This document shows, piece by piece, positions 12,190 to 25,433 of a DNA stretch of 64,000 nt. The stretch lies in the NCBI GenBank assembly GCA_028671895.1, contig JAPMAC010000197.1, forward strand, positions 3,105,001 through 3,169,000, given 5' to 3'. Below the pieces are notes generated by a model. It was not told the DNA's origin. It saw only the letters and a list, made by a program, of their open reading frames with translations, and made no database searches. Source of the stretch: Oenanthe sinensis (taxonomy: Eukaryota > Streptophyta > Magnoliopsida > Apiales > Apiaceae). Position 1 is the stretch's first letter, and every line of letters begins with the position of its first letter. A program made the translations under genes and the position numbers.

Positions 12190-12740
12190 TTCTTCTAGTT
12201 CCATTCATCGACAGTAACTCCTGCGCTAGAATTCACACACATTCTCGACAATAACATTAGTGGTTAGGAAAAATATATAAAATAAATGAATAACCCAAAT
12301 ATTAACTATTGACAGTATGTTATGCGGGGATTTTAGAAAACTATATTGTCAAAGGATACTAACAGAATTTGACAGTAAATTTCAGTCCCGCATAATATGC
12401 TGTCAAGATTTCTCAATCTTTTGACAGTAAGTTTCACAAGATTAGACAATAAGTTTTAATCCCGTGAACTATACTGTCAAGACTTCTCAAACATTTGACA
12501 GTAAGTTTTCACAAGATTCGACAGTAAGTTTCAGTCCCGCATACTATACTGTCAAAACTTCTCAAACATTTTATAGTAATTTTTCACAGGATTCGACAGT
12601 AAGTTTCAGTCACGCGTATTATACTGTCAAAACTTCTTAAACATTTGACAGTAATTTTTCACAGAATTTTGACAGTAACTTAAATACTATATGACAGTAT
12701 GAATAAAACATACTGTCAAGAATCTTGACAGTGTCTTTTA
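12190..12740. repeat. ~75-bp tandem repeats rich in TTGACAGTA / TACTGTCAA
   Basis: The spacer between pol and the extra ORF contains about four units of 74-75 bp; CTGTCAA occurs at 12400, 12474, 12549 and 12624. Each unit carries TTGACAGTAA and its inverse TACTGTCAA, so the motif appears on both strands. The same TGACAGTA word also clusters in the gag remnant (16675-16860) and in the extra ORF (8755-8870). Confidence 0.75.
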
Positions 12741-12914
12741 TTGACCACATATGAATTCAAGTTACTTAAAAATAAATTAGTTAACCTCTCAGTAAAAATA
12801 TCATCATGTCTTTCCAATGTGATAAAAATCAAAACACCTCAAGAGGCCCTTAATTCACAGTGAAATTTAGTTAACTATTTTTTTTAATCAACTAAACAGA
12901 ATTGCATTAACATG

Positions 12915-15900
12915 ATAAATTTAACATATCCAATTCACTCACTAGCCTGTTGAATATCTTTTCATCCAAAGGTTTGGTGAAAATATATGCAATTTGCTTC
13001 ACTGTGGGCACATAGATTAGCTTGATTGTGCCTTCCTCCACATGCTCTCTAATGAAATGATGTCTGATGTGCTTAGTTTTGGAGTGTTAAACAGGATTCT
13101 CAGAAATTGTTATGGCACTAGTGTTGTCACAAAATATTGGAATTCCTTGAAATGTCAACCCATAGTCCAATAGCTAGTTCCTCATCCAAAGTAACTGAGC
13201 ACAACAACTACCAGCTGCAATGTATTCAGCCTCTGCAGTTGAGTTTGATACTTAATGCTGCTTCTTGCTAAACCATGAGACCAATCTTTCTCCCAGAAAT
13301 TAACAGCTACCTGTAGTGCTTTTCCTGTCTATCCTGCACCCTGCATAATCTTAGTCTGAATATCCAACTAAGTCAAATCCAGAATTTTTAGGATACCAAA
13401 GGCCTAAGTTTTGAGTGCCATTTATGTATCTAAAAATTCTTTTTACAGCCATTAAGTGAGACTCCTTTGGATCAGAATGAAACCTTGCATACAACCCTGT
13501 TGCAAACATGATGTTAGGCCCTCTAGCTGTTAGATAGAGGAGAGATCCAATCATTCCTCTATACATTTTGTTTTCCACCTTCTTTCCTTTTGGATCCTTG
13601 TCAAGTTGAGTTGCTGTTGAGATTGGAGTTCTTGCAGGAGATGAGTCTTCCATATCAAATCTTTTCAAGAGATCTTTAACATTCTTAGTCTGGAAAATGA
13701 ATATTCCATCTTCTTTTTGATAGACTTGAAGTCCAAGAAAGAATACCAATTCACCCATCATACTCATCTCATATTTGTTCTGCATCAACTCAGAGAATTT
13801 CTTGCATAGATCTTCATTTGTTGAACCAAAGATAATGTCATCAACATACACATGGACTAGAATGATATCCTTTCCATGCTTTTTGTAGAAAATAGTTTTA
13901 TCCACAATCTCTCTTGTAAAGTTGTTATCAAGAAGGAACTTGGAAAGAGTATCATACCAAGCCCTTGGTGATTGCTTTAAGCCATACAATGTCTTGAGTA
14001 GTCTGTTCACAAAGTTCTTCATCTTTGGATCTTCAAAGCCAGGGGGATGTTCAACATATACTTCATCTTCTAATTCTTCATTAAGGAAAGCACTTTTCAC
14101 ATCCATTTAGAAAACTTTGAAGTTGTTAAATGCAGCAAAAGCCAAGAAGATTTTTATTGCCTCAAGTCTGGCAACAGGTGCAAATGTTTTTTCATAATCA
14201 ATCCCTTCCTGTTGACAGTAACTTTTTGCCACCAGCCTTGCTTTGTTTCTTGTGACAGTACCACAGTCATCCATCTTGTTTCTATAATTATACTCATTTG
14301 GTGCCTATTATGGATTTGTTCTTTGATCTAGGCACCAATTCCCAAACACAGCTTCTTTCAAATTGATTAAGCTCTTCTTGCATGGCATTAATCTAATCTG
14401 GATCAGCCAAAGCTTCTTCTAGAGTTTTAGGTTCATTTTGAGAAAGGAAAGAAGAGTACATGCATTCATTGGCAACATTTCTTCTTGTTTTGACTCCAGT
14501 TCCTGGATCACCAATGATTAAATCATTTATGTGATCTCTGTTCCATTTTGTTTCTCTTAGAGAATTACTGGAATCTTTAGCACCTTGTTGATTGACAGCA
14601 TCTTTCGCTCTTGCACTGTTAACATCATCAATTTCTTCAAGTCCACTATTCATGAAAACATTCCCAGAAAGTCAGTTGTTTGAGCAGTTCCTTTATTATC
14701 TCCAGACTAGATAAGATCATTTGTTGGACCAGAAATTGTGTGATCAACTCTTGGTGAATATTCATCAATATCTTCTAGATAGCCTTGATTTTCAAAGAAT
14801 AGTGGTTCTATTTCTTGACTTCCTTCAACTCTAGGGAATTTTGACTCATCAAAGGTGACATTTACACTCTCCTCCACAGTCTTGTTATCAATGATGTAGA
14901 CTCTGTATGCAGTCATGTCAATGCCATACCCCACAAAGATTTCTTCAAGTACTTTAGTGTCAAATTTTCCTTTGATCTTAGTTGAATCTTTCATGAAGTA
15001 GCACTTGCTTCCAAAGACATGAAAATAATTAATAGTTGGTTTCCTTCTTGTAAGCAAATCATAGGGTGTCTTTCCATAGGCTTTGTTGACTACAATCATG
15101 TTTTGAGTATAACAGACTGTATTGATTGCTCTACCCTAAAAATAGGTAGGAACTTTTTCTTCACTCAACATAGTTTTTGCAGCCTCAATCAAAGTTCTGT
15201 TCTTCCTTTCCACAATACCATTTTGCTAAGGTGTCCTTGGTGCAGAGAATTGTTGAGTGATTCAATTGTCTTTGAAGAAATCATTCATGATACTGTTTTT
15301 GAACTCAATACCATTATCACTTCTTAAAATCTGCACTTTGTATTTGGGATTCTTGTCCAGAACCATTACCAAATCAATGATATCTTGTGCCGCTTAATCC
15401 TTGGATGCTAGAAACCTCACCTAAGTGTATCTTGAAAAATCATCAACCATTACTAAAGCATATCTTTTTCTTGCCAGTGATTGCACATTCACGGGACCAA
15501 ATAGGTCCATGTGAATCAGTTGAAATACTTCATTGATTGAGCCACTAGGAATGCTTTTGTGTGAATCTCTCCTTAGCTTCCCTTTTTGGCAATCCTCACA
15601 CAATACTTCTTGACAGAATTCAAGTTGAGGAAGCCCTTTCACCAATTCTCTCTTCATTAGATAATTCATTACTTTGAAGTTTAAATGGGAAAGTTTCTTG
15701 TGCCATAGCCAACTATCAGATCGGGAAGCCTTACTGTAGAAACAGTAGACTTTGTCTTTTCTTACAGAATCCAAGTCAGCTATAAAAAGGCTTCCTTTTC
15801 TAACTCCTTAAAGAGCTTCTTCTCCTATCTTCTTGTTGACAATGGAGCATCTGTCTTGATCAAAGCTCACTAGAAATCCTCTTTCACAAAATTAAGTTAC

Positions 15901-17160
15901 ACTCAACAAATTTTTCTTCAAACCATTTACTAGAGCAATTTTCTCTATTCTCAAATATCTAACTTCTAGAATGCCATATCCTATTGTAAAACCAATGCTG
16001 TTGTCACCAAAAGTTACACAAGGGCCAGTCATCTCCTTGAACTACGATAGCAGGGCTTTATCACCTGTCATGTGTCCTGAGCATCTACTATCAATGATCC
16101 ACATGATTCTTTTATTTTTCCTGTTGCCCTACAAAGCAAATTTTTCAAGTTGCTTTTGGTACCCAATTTTCATTGGGGTCCATTTTGCTTTAGCTAAATC
16201 ACAGTTTGAAGTTGATTTAGTTGTAATTCTTTCTCTTGCTTTTAGCAAGACTCCTATAGCTATCCATTCAGATTTGATTACTTGTTTGATAGCTTTTCTC
16301 TTGGGTGACTTATCCATCCTAACTTTAGGTGGACTTGGAGTCTTTGTCTTTTCAGTTTTATCACTCTTATACAAGCACTCTTGATTATTAGCAAAAGGCA
16401 TTTTAAAGCACATACTCATCAAGTTCATTTTACAAGAAATGTAATCAAAATCACCATAGTGTGTAACTTGTTTGTTCTTTAAAGGCATGTTGTGTAAGTT
16501 TCCATTAACAAAGGTAGCATTCTTGATATTTGACTTGTTCTTATTGCAAACATGAGTTAGATGACTAGAAGACCCACAATTGTTGCACAATTTTCTAGGA
16601 GCATTAGAAATATGATCATAATTTTTTTCTTGTTAATTCCTAGTTTTCCATTTATGTTGTTTTTGATCTTCATGACAGTATGTTTAGAAGTTACTGTCAT
16701 GCTGGTGTTGACAGTAGGTGTAGATAGAGTTGTCTCGATAGTAAGTTTGGATCTCACGGTCTTGACAACATCTTCTGAACTTACTGTCTTGCCAGTGTTG
16801 ATAGTATCTTTTTAAACACGGGTTACTGTCAAGGTCAAAATTAACTGTCTTGGGGATTTTGAGTGTATCTTTTGCCTTAAGGGACTTAATGACAGCTTCA
16901 TTGTCCTCATCATCTATCTCTTGTTTAATCACTAAAGTTTCCTCATCAAATTCAAATTCAACCTTTTTGAACATAGGATTCTTAACTTTCTTTAGAATGG
17001 AAGGTTTGATGTCTTCCCTTTCAACATGTTTCTTTCCACTTTTCTTCTGATAGTTAAAACCTATACCTATCTTTTGATTTTCAATATTATCATCATGGTA
17101 TGATTTTAAAAGGGAAGAAGAATTCTTGTAGGCCTTGATTTTTAGTTCATTCTCTGACTT
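12915..17160 (-). pseudogene. Copia gag-pol polyprotein, broken
   Basis: From the 5' side on the minus strand: the gag tail continues to a zinc knuckle (C-x2-C-x-S-S-x2-H-x4-C, at about 16590-16550). Next comes GAG-pre-integrase with LWHKKLSHLN (about 15710), then the integrase start with HMDLFGPVNV and a readable D-D-F-S-R motif. Reverse transcriptase follows in the open frame 14106-13351: MDVKSAFLNEEL, YGLKQSPRAWYD and the catalytic YVDD in VHVYVDDIIFGS. RNase H follows with STAEAEYIAA and CDNTSAI, but it is cut by at least four stops between 13350 and 13100. It ends near 12915 with an FTKPLDEK motif. No protease motif was confidently read. The copy is inactive. Confidence 0.8.
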
Positions 17161-17821
17161 TCAATCCTACTGAGAGGTCCGTTAGAGATCATAAATTGTT
17201 AAGACAATAGAAGAAGACAATCACGTAACTAATTATAGAAAATATAATCGGGCTTAGCAGGGGTACATTACAGTGGCAGGGTGTATTCCATTTAGATTTT
17301 CATTTTTTTTTGGAATTTAGAAATCGTATTCAATTTTGATTTTAAAATGTCAATTGCAATCTTGTAATATTTAACAAGCACTTTGAAAGTCCTTTAAAAT
17401 TTTGGTATATTAATTTAGATTTTAAAAAATCTATTAAAATATGATGATATTTAGTTTAGATTTTAAAATATCCACTAAAAATTTGATTGTTTACAAAACT
17501 TGCTGGATTTTTTATTAATTTTATAAAATGATGGATGTTTATGGATTTTATAGACTTTTTTATAAAAAATTCATCTAAAATTTATGATAGTTTAAATTAT
17601 TTTATCTAAATTTCAAGAATTATATTTTTTCTATAAAAATCTACATAAAATTAATTAAAAAATTTTAAAATCATAAATTATTATTATTCCATTTAAATTT
17701 GGATTAAATACAGCAGGTACTCAACTTTTTGTTACAAGAGAAACAACAAGATTACAAGGGAGAAATTAATTCAAACCAAATACAAACATATTGTCAAAAT
17801 ACATTGACATGATGGTGTAAT
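17161..17821. other. AT-rich 3' flank of NLR copy A
   Basis: Sequence of unknown nature between the truncated Copia element and the first resistance gene. It has many TTTTAAAAT-type words. No ORF or RNA gene was recognised. The last 100 bases are probably 3' UTR of the gene on the minus strand. Confidence 0.5.
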
Positions 17822-20800
17822 TTACTCATTACTTGGTTCTTCATGTTCATCTTCTGATGACATTGGAAGTAGCAATCTACAATCTTCAACTTTCGGCTCC
17901 CTCAGATATTTTAACCTCTCTAGCATGCCTGATGGAATCAAATTCTCCAGCAGCTTACAAGTTTTAACTTTCAAGATTTCTAACTGACCAAAAGAGTCCC
18001 CTTCACTATCCATTTTCCAAATCTCTGTTGCCCACAAGTTAGTGATATCCAATACTTTCAAGCTAGGAAAATCCACCTGCAACAATTTTTTGTGTATTAC
18101 ACTTCCTTCGTTTTAAAATAAGTGTTGTTATATTACACTTCCTTCATTTTAAAATAAGTGTCGTTTTATTTTTTGTATATATTTTAAGGCTTAATATCCG
18201 TTCTCTTTTTTCATTTTGGATGAAAATTTAAATGTTGTACCAAAATGCATAAGATGAAAAATGGAAAAATAATTTATGGAAGTAACTTTTTTTTGGTTTT
18301 AAAATACGTCTAAAAAATTAAAATCACACTTATTTTACAACCAGAACTCTGATTCGTTAAGCAGCCGAGACAACTGTTTTAAGCCTAAAAAATATATTAA
18401 TTTATATTAGTTACATATATAATTTATTAAAAAATAATTATATTAAAAAAAATTAAGAAATGAAAAATTATATTTATATATTCTCAAACATAATTTTCTT
18501 TAAATGTGTATATATGTGTCAAGAACATACCTTTTCATCAAAGACACTCTGTACAGAGTCCAACCTATTAATCTTAACATTCTTTAAGGCTGGGAACTTC
18601 ACCTGCAATATATATGCAAGAAAGTTGACATTAAAATTTGAAATTTCCTAAGATAAATAATGAAAGCATATAGTAGTATGTAAATGTAACTCACCATTTC
18701 ATCAAAAAGTGATAGATCAGCTTCTGCTTCAGCAGCAGCAGTAATAATTGATCGGGAACGAAAGCTTTTGAATGAGTTTAGGTTTAAAAAATCAATAGAT
18801 GTTAATCTTGGAAATGTTATAATTTCCTGGCACTCTTCTTCACTTTGGTCGTATACAATTTCCTCCAAATTCTGACAACAAGCTACTTTGAGCTCTTGTA
18901 GTTGTTGAAGGCCTTTTGCAATTGATGTGCTGAAGAGGTATTCGAATTGTGGGCAGTTGAATACATCGAGTACTCTAAGCCTGGAAAATGAATGCAATGC
19001 CACCTTGTTAAGACGCCATTGTACGAGTTTGCCTAAATATTTGGCCTTAAGACAGCCCCAAAGTTTTAGCCTTGTGACTTCAGCAAACTCTTTTCCATCC
19101 TCGATCCTGAAGCAATGCGGAAGACCTGAAGGAACATCTAGGAGAACTAATTCTTGGCTTCTCTGTACTAGACTTACCATCTCATCAGCTTCGAGATCTC
19201 TAGAACAGAATTTTAGTGATTTTGATGATGAAGTGAGCTCCCCATTTTGGAAATTTTCCCCAAAAGATATTGTGTATCTTCGTAACTTCTGCCAAATTTT
19301 TTCATCTTGGAATGGTGTTCTAGTTAGATAGAAGTAGTTGTAGATATGCAGATTTGTCAAGCGAGTCAGTTTACTTAGCTCGGGGTAAATATGGATATAC
19401 CAGCCTTCTTCATTCAAGATCTGGAACTTATCTGTGATGATCAGTTCTTCAAGCTTGGATAGACTTGATATAGAATCTTCAAGCAATGCTACGCCATGAC
19501 AATTGGTAAAATGTAGGATGCGAAGCTCTTCCATGTCTTTTAGATTGATTGGAGGGGTGGAGAAATCAACTCTGTCGAAGCTAAGCATCTCAAGATTTTT
19601 CATTCGGGTGATCATGGAAATGTCATCCAACTTGCAATTGGATATGCTGAATGTGTGGAGGTTAGCTTCCAGATTACAAAGAGATGATGGCAGTCCTGGA
19701 GTTGAAGATAGCACCAAATGTCTGAGATTCACGAACACATTGAAGAAGTCATCTTTAATTTTGTTCGGGTGGTCCTTGAAGTTGATGATCAAGGTATGGA
19801 GATTTTGGAAAACCACATCCTCGGGAAACTCAAAAACATCTGTAGTATCAAAAGTTAGAGATAATAGTTTCACAAACCTAGTACTACGGGTATTAGTATC
19901 ACCATAGATATCTTTGGGCCACTTGTATCCGTTGGCTTCGGGTTCGCTGGGTTCAAAATGGAAGGCATACTCTGGGTCGTTTCCAGCTATCTTTCTTGCC
20001 ACATCTCTAACTATACCATGCATTTTGACATGATTATACGTGCCTTCTACCAGCAGCAAAGAAGATTTGAGGATAGCCACCATCGAATCTAATTTATATC
20101 TTGCATCTGCTAACGTCTCCAAGCCTTCAAACAATCCCAACACCATTGCAGTTCTGAACAAGAAATCGACTGGAATCATAGAATCTCCAGCTCCATCGTA
20201 CACTGAACATACTAGAAGGCACAACTTAGCATCTTTAGGCAATACATCAAGGGAGACATCGACAGGACCCTTTCCATGTCTAATCATTCGAAGAAATGTA
20301 TCCCTCCACAATTTTTCATCTTCCTTTCCCCGAAGTGTATTACCTAGCACAGCAATTTTAAGTGGCAAACCATGACATACTAATCTTACCGATTCCTTGT
20401 TATCCAACAAGTCAATTGTACTACTAATCCCAGCTACTTTCAAAATCATATCAAAGGCTTCGTCATCATCCAATGTCTCAATCTCAAATAATTCTTTGCA
20501 TTTGTTTATGTAACATATATCTTTTGTTTCAGAAATTATAATGATCTTACAGCCCTTGACAGGCTTATCAGTACCTTCCCAAGAAGTTCCGTCAAATTCA
20601 ATAATTTTAGCATTCCCCCACTTGTTATCACCAAACGGGATTCCAACATCTTCCAGATTGGGAATCTTGTTCTCAACATCATCAAATATTAGAAGTATAT
20701 TCGCTCCATAAGCCCATTTTTCTGCCAGTGCTGCAGCTTCGTATTCTTCTTCATCCGGAAATTCAACATCCAAACATTTTCCAATCTTCAGCCTTAATGC

Positions 20801-21031
20801 TCGAGCATTCAAAATCTGCCTAGCATTTACGAAGGCAACTTGGTCGAACAGCTGCAACTCCATAGCTCGCTTGGAGACTTGTTCAATCAATGTGGTCTTG
20901 CCAATGCCCGGGGTTCCATAGACTCCAAGCATTACAGAACCATCATCGTTTTCTAATCTATATAACAACTGATTATATGCATCTTCTCTTGATTCAAATT
21001 CTATGTACTTAGCAGCATCAGTCATTGCCAT
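17822..21031 (-). CDS. NBS-LRR resistance-type protein, copy A
   Basis: Intracellular immune receptor family (NB-ARC ATPase plus leucine-rich repeats) of the RPS2/At4g27190-like class. Three exons by GT-AG and frame: 21031-18695, 18602-18531 (72 nt) and 18076-17822, giving 887 residues. Visible motifs: P-loop GTPGIGKTT (residues 39-47), kinase-2 LLIFDDV (113-119), RNBS-B with SETK where TSR is usual (167-170), GLPL (221-224), an RNBS-D-like region (about 270-300) and MHG in place of MHD (337-339). LRRs fill about 400-780 and continue in exons 2 and 3; the tail is acidic. The protein starts only 38 residues before the P-loop, so the usual coiled-coil domain is absent. Compared with its neighbours it lacks about three residues just before GLPL (VCHGLPLK against VCDRCHGLPLK). 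No stop or frameshift was seen. Long ORFs on the + strand here are antisense shadows. Confidence 0.85.
18100..18350. mobile_element. Possible Stowaway-like MITE in intron 2 of NLR copy A
   Basis: CTTCCTTCRTTTTAAAATAAGTGT occurs in two nearby copies at about 18105 and 18140, and an inverted end CACACTTATTTTACAACCAG lies near 18325-18345. The AAAATAAGTGT terminus is typical of Tc1/mariner-derived MITEs. Related left ends occur at the same place in copies B (about 22335) and C (about 28305), so the insertion may predate the gene duplication. Confidence 0.45.
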
Positions 21032-21120
21032 GAGTAATTAGTATGGAAGGATATGATTCAGTGAAAACAAGAGTAGATGTGAATGAATATGTAGGTATGA
21101 TAAACATGGAGGGTGCATAA

Positions 21121-21129
21121 CCTTATATA
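21121..21129 (-). promoter_or_regulatory. TATA box of NLR copy A
   Basis: TATATAAGG on the minus strand, about 90 bp upstream of the ATG at 21031. It lies in a ~200-bp block that is nearly identical upstream of all three genes, which supports a real core promoter. Confidence 0.7.
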
Positions 21130-21516
21130 TTCATTAAGAGGTGGAGTAGATGAGCCATCAGAATGGACCTAAAACTGGAAACTACAAGTTGCAGATACAC
21201 TAATATTAACACTGTCATGTTGACAAAGCCTACTAACACTGCATCAACTTGTTGCTAAATTAATTTAATACACTAATATTAAAAATGTGTCATGTTGACA
21301 AAGGCTACTTAATGCATTCACAATGCATCAACTTGTTGCAAAATTTATTAGCTAATATATTTCGCACAGCAAGACAGTGGTAAAGATGTATCATGAAATA
21401 AGAATGAAATCATTCAACTCTTGTATTCATCAATCAAAGTCCAAGTTCAAAAATTAAATTAAATTGAATAAGTATTCCAATCCTACAATTGGCTCTACTT
21501 GTCTCCTACATATTTT

Positions 21517-21517
<1 letters not shown>

Positions 21518-21566
<49 letters not shown>
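21518..21566. repeat. (ATA)n microsatellite
   Basis: About 16 uninterrupted ATA units in the spacer upstream of NLR copy A. A much shorter ATAATAATA remnant is found at the matching place near copy B (about 25800). Confidence 0.95.
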
Positions 21567-21568
<2 letters not shown>

Positions 21569-22023
21569 TGTAAGGTGTGAACAACAAATCTCTAGGCGTT
21601 ATTATTATCTTACGGGTCCTAATGCTTAATAAGCGATGGTCGCAATTATTTGTCTTTTTTTTCAAGAATAGGTTTTAACACAAAATTTGTTTGTGAATGC
21701 AGGGAGTCGTGTCATCTCTTTGCACTTCGTACAACAATTTTAGGAATTTTTTTTCCCTCGGAAATTATAGTGAATCCATTACAGTATTATTAACAATCGT
21801 TTGTTGGAGATTTACTCCTTTATCTCGAAGTCAAATAGTTTGCACATTATTAAAAATTTCAAACTACCAGTTTTGAATTGACTACAATCTTTTAAATTTT
21901 AAAACAGGGAATACAACCCATATTCGAGACTTGACTTTTTGTTACAAGAACGGAGAAATTTATTGAAAGCAATACAAATAAATGAAAGAAGTTGTAGCAA
22001 AAACATTGACATTCTGCTGTAGT
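21567..22023. other. Spacer between NLR copies A and B
   Basis: No gene seen. The right end is probably 3' UTR of copy B; it resembles the sequence downstream of the stop codons of copies A and C (the GAGAAATTTATT-type word recurs). Confidence 0.5.
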
Positions 22024-25000
22024 TTACTCACTTGGCTCTTCTTCATCTTCTGATAACATTGAAAATAGCAAGTCACAATTTTCAACTTTGGGCTGCCTTA
22101 GATATTTTAAGCTCTGTAGCATGCCTGATGGAATCAACTTCTCCAGCTGTGGACAGTTTTTAACCTTCAAAATTTCTAAAAGACCAAAAAAGTTGTCTTC
22201 ACTATCCATTTCCCAAATCTCTCTTACACTCGCCAAGTCATTGATATTTAGTACCTTCAAGCTAGGAAAATCCACCTGCAACATATATATATATATATAT
22301 AAGTAATTATATATAAATATATGTGCATTATACTCTCTTCGTTCTAAAATAAGTGTCAGCTTTATTTTTTGCATGTATTTTAAGGTTCAATATCCTTCTA
22401 TCTTTTCTTTTTTGAAAAGAATGAAAAATGAAAACTAAAAGTAACATTTCATAAAATGCTATACTTACATTCAAAACATGCTATCCTTAAATTCAAAAAA
22501 TGAAAAATGTAAAACATGTTGAAATAATGTGCAAAGTTTATGAAGTTTCTAGAATTAATGAGAAGATAATCATATGCATTCATAGATTTATGTATTCGCA
22601 TTTATTACAAGTACTATGTATCTATCCCGATTTATCATATATGCTTATCATCTAAAATATTCTACACCTACTTTATAATGTACTCTGCATAGCAAATCAG
22701 ATTTGAGACTTCAGAATATATTCCAAGTAATTTCCCTATGACAAACAATAATGTGTGTATTTTCTATGCATAATTCTGCCTAGTTTGTTATTATGATCTT
22801 GGCTCCGCAGTTAATGTTTCTAGCTACAGTTTAGAGAATGTCAATAATTCTCTCAAACATATCTTATGGAAGTAACATTATAAAATAACTTATGGAAGTT
22901 TGCTTTAAATGTGTATATCTTACCTTTCCATCAAAGACACTTTGTACCGAGTCCATACCATTAATCTTAATAGTCTCCAATGCTGGGAACTTCACCTGCA
23001 ATATAAGTGCAATAAATTGACATTAAAATTTAAAATTTCCTAATATATTCCACTTACCGTCAAACTCCAAGACAAATAATGAAAGCATATATAAATACTC
23101 ACCATTTCATCAAAAAGAGATAGATCAGCTTCAGCAGCAGCGGTAATAATTGATCGGGAACGAAAGCTCCTGAATTTTGGCATTCGACAAAAATCAATAG
23201 ATGTTAATTTTGGAAATGTTATAATTTCCTGGCACTCTTCTTCACTTTGGTCATATACAATTTCTTCCAAATTCTCACAATCAAATATTATAAGCTCTTG
23301 TAGTTGTTGAAGCCCTCTTGCAATTGGCATGCTGAAGAGGTACTCAAAATCTGTGCCTACGGATATATCAAGTACTCTTAGCCTGGAAAAAGAATGCAAC
23401 GCCACCTTGTTAAGAGGCCATTGTACAAGTTTGCCTAGATATTTGACCTTGTAACAGGCTATAAGTTTTAGCCTTGTGACTTCTTCAAACTCTTTTCCAT
23501 TCTCGATCCTAAAGCAATGTGGAAGACCTGAAAGAACGCCGAGGAGAACTAATTCCTGGCTTCGCTGTACTAGGCTTACCATCCCATCACCTTTGAGATC
23601 TTTATAACAGAATTTTAGTGATTTTGATGATGAAATGAGCTCCCCGTTTTGGATGTCTGCGCCAAAAGAAAGTGTGTATCTTTGTAACTTCTGCCAAATG
23701 TTTCCATCTGGGAATGATGTGGTATCTAGTTGGCAGTAGATATGTAGATTTGTCAAGCGAGTCAGTTTACATAGCTCGGGGTAAATAGCGCTCTCCCAGT
23801 CTTCTTCATTCAAGATCTGGAACTCATTTGTGATGATCAGTTCTTCAAGCTTGGATAGACTTGATATAGAATGTTCAAGCAATGCTACGCCATGACAATT
23901 GGTAAAATGTAGGATGCGAAGCTCTTCCATGTCTTTTAGATTGATTGGAGGGGTGGAGAAATCAACTCTGTCAAAGCTAAGCATCTCAAGATTTTTCATT
24001 CGGGTGATCATGGAAATGTCATCCAACTTGCAATTGGATATGCTGAATGTCTGGAGGTTAGCTTCCAGATTACAAAGAGATGATGGCAGTACTGGAGTTG
24101 AAGATAGCATCAAATGTCTGAGATTCACAAACACATTGAAAAAATCATCTTTAATTTTGTTGGGGTCATCCTTGAAGTTGATGATCATGGTATGGAGATT
24201 TTGGAAATCCACGTCCTCGGGAAACTCAAAAATATCTGTAGTATCAAAAGTTAGAGATAATAGTTTCACAAAACTAGTACTACGGGTATCAGTATCACCA
24301 TAGATATCTTTGGGCCACTTGTATCCGTTGGCTTCGGGTTCGCTGGGTTCAAAATGGAAGGCATACTCTTGGTCATTTTCAGCTATCTCTCTTGCCACAT
24401 CTCTAACTACACTATGCATTTTGACATGATTATACGTGCCTTCTAACAGCAGCAAAGAAGATTTGAGGATAGCCACCATCGAATCTAATTTATATCTTGC
24501 ATCTGCTAACGTCTCCAAGCCTTCAAACAATCCCAACACCATTGCAGTTCTGAACAAGAAATCGACTGGAATCATAGAGTCTCCAGCTCCATCGTACACT
24601 GAACATACTAGAAGGCACAACTTAGCATCTTTAGGCAATACATCAAGGGAGACATCGACAGGACCCTTTCCATGACTAATCATTTGATGAAATGTATCCC
24701 TCCACGATTCAATATCATCTCCCTTGCCCCGAAGTGTATTACCAAGCATAGCAATTTTAAGTGGCAAACCGTGACACCTATCACATACTAATCTTGCCAA
24801 TTCCTTGTTATCCAACGAGTCAATTGAACTAATCCCAACTACCTCCGAAATCATATCAAAGGCTTCTTCTGTGTCCAATATCTCAATGTCAAATAATTCT
24901 TTGCATTTGTGTATGTAACATATATCTTTAGTTTCAGACATTATAATGATCTTACAGCCCTTGACACGCCTATCAACTCCCGGAGCAGTTTTGATATCCT

Positions 25001-25433
25001 CATTAATTGTAGCATTCCCCCACTTGTTATCCCCAAAAGGGATTCCAACATCTTCTAGATTGGGAATCTTGTTCTCGACATCATCAAATATTAGAAGTAT
25101 ATTCGCTCCATATGCCCATTTTTCTGCCAGTGCTGAAGCTTCGTTTTCTTCTTCATCTGGAAATTCAACACCCAAACATTTTCCAACCTTCAACCGTAAA
25201 GCTCGAGCATCCAAAATTTGGCTAGCATTCACTATGGCAACTTGGTCAAACATCTGCAACTCCATAGCTCGCTTGGCAACTTGTTCAATCAATGTGGTCT
25301 TGCCAACGCCCGGGATTCCATAAATTCCAAGCATTACAGAGCCTTCATCTTTCTCTAGTCTATATAACAGCTGATTATATGCATCTTTTATTGATCCGAG
25401 TTCTATATACTTAGCAGCATCGGTCATTGCCAT
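22024..25433 (-). CDS. NBS-LRR resistance-type protein, copy B
   Basis: Tandem paralogue of copy A with the same structure. Exons: 25433-23103, 22995-22924 (72 nt) and 22275-22024; 884 residues predicted. It has P-loop GIPGVGKTT, kinase-2 LLIFDDV, RNBS-B reading MSETK, GLPL preceded by CDRCH, and MHS-V-V-R-D at the MHD position. Leucine-rich repeats follow, and the last exons continue them (VKFPALETIKIN and VDFPSLKVLNIN). It starts MAMTDAAKYIE like the others, directly before the P-loop, so no coiled-coil domain. The first exon is free of stops over 2.3 kb. Introns 1 and 2 are 107 bp and 648 bp. It probably functions as, or regulates, a cytoplasmic pathogen sensor; the specificity cannot be told. 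Confidence 0.85.

Larger units (their letters stand above)
8579..17160 (-). mobile_element. LTR-less Sirevirus-like Copia element (- strand)
   Basis: Read from right to left this is a second Copia element: gag remnant with zinc knuckle (about 17160-16129), GAG-pre-integrase and integrase (15900-14700), reverse transcriptase (to 13351) and RNase H (to about 12915). A repeat-rich spacer (12900-11970) and a large broken extra ORF (11960-8579) follow. The order gag-pol-extra ORF again points to the Sirevirus lineage. Neither LTR, primer-binding site nor polypurine tract was found, so both ends are truncated. Many stops and frameshifts show that it is old and inactive. Confidence 0.8.

Noticed and set aside
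18927..20375. Long + strand ORFs over NLR copy A (and the same at 23899-25323 and 29880-30635)
   Set aside because: They are antisense to clear NB-ARC/LRR coding sequence, are repeated with it, and have no recognisable domain.
21160..21240. Possible W-box (TTGAC) sites in the NLR promoters
   Set aside because: The recurring word is TTGACA, which lacks the C/T required in the W-box consensus TTGACY.
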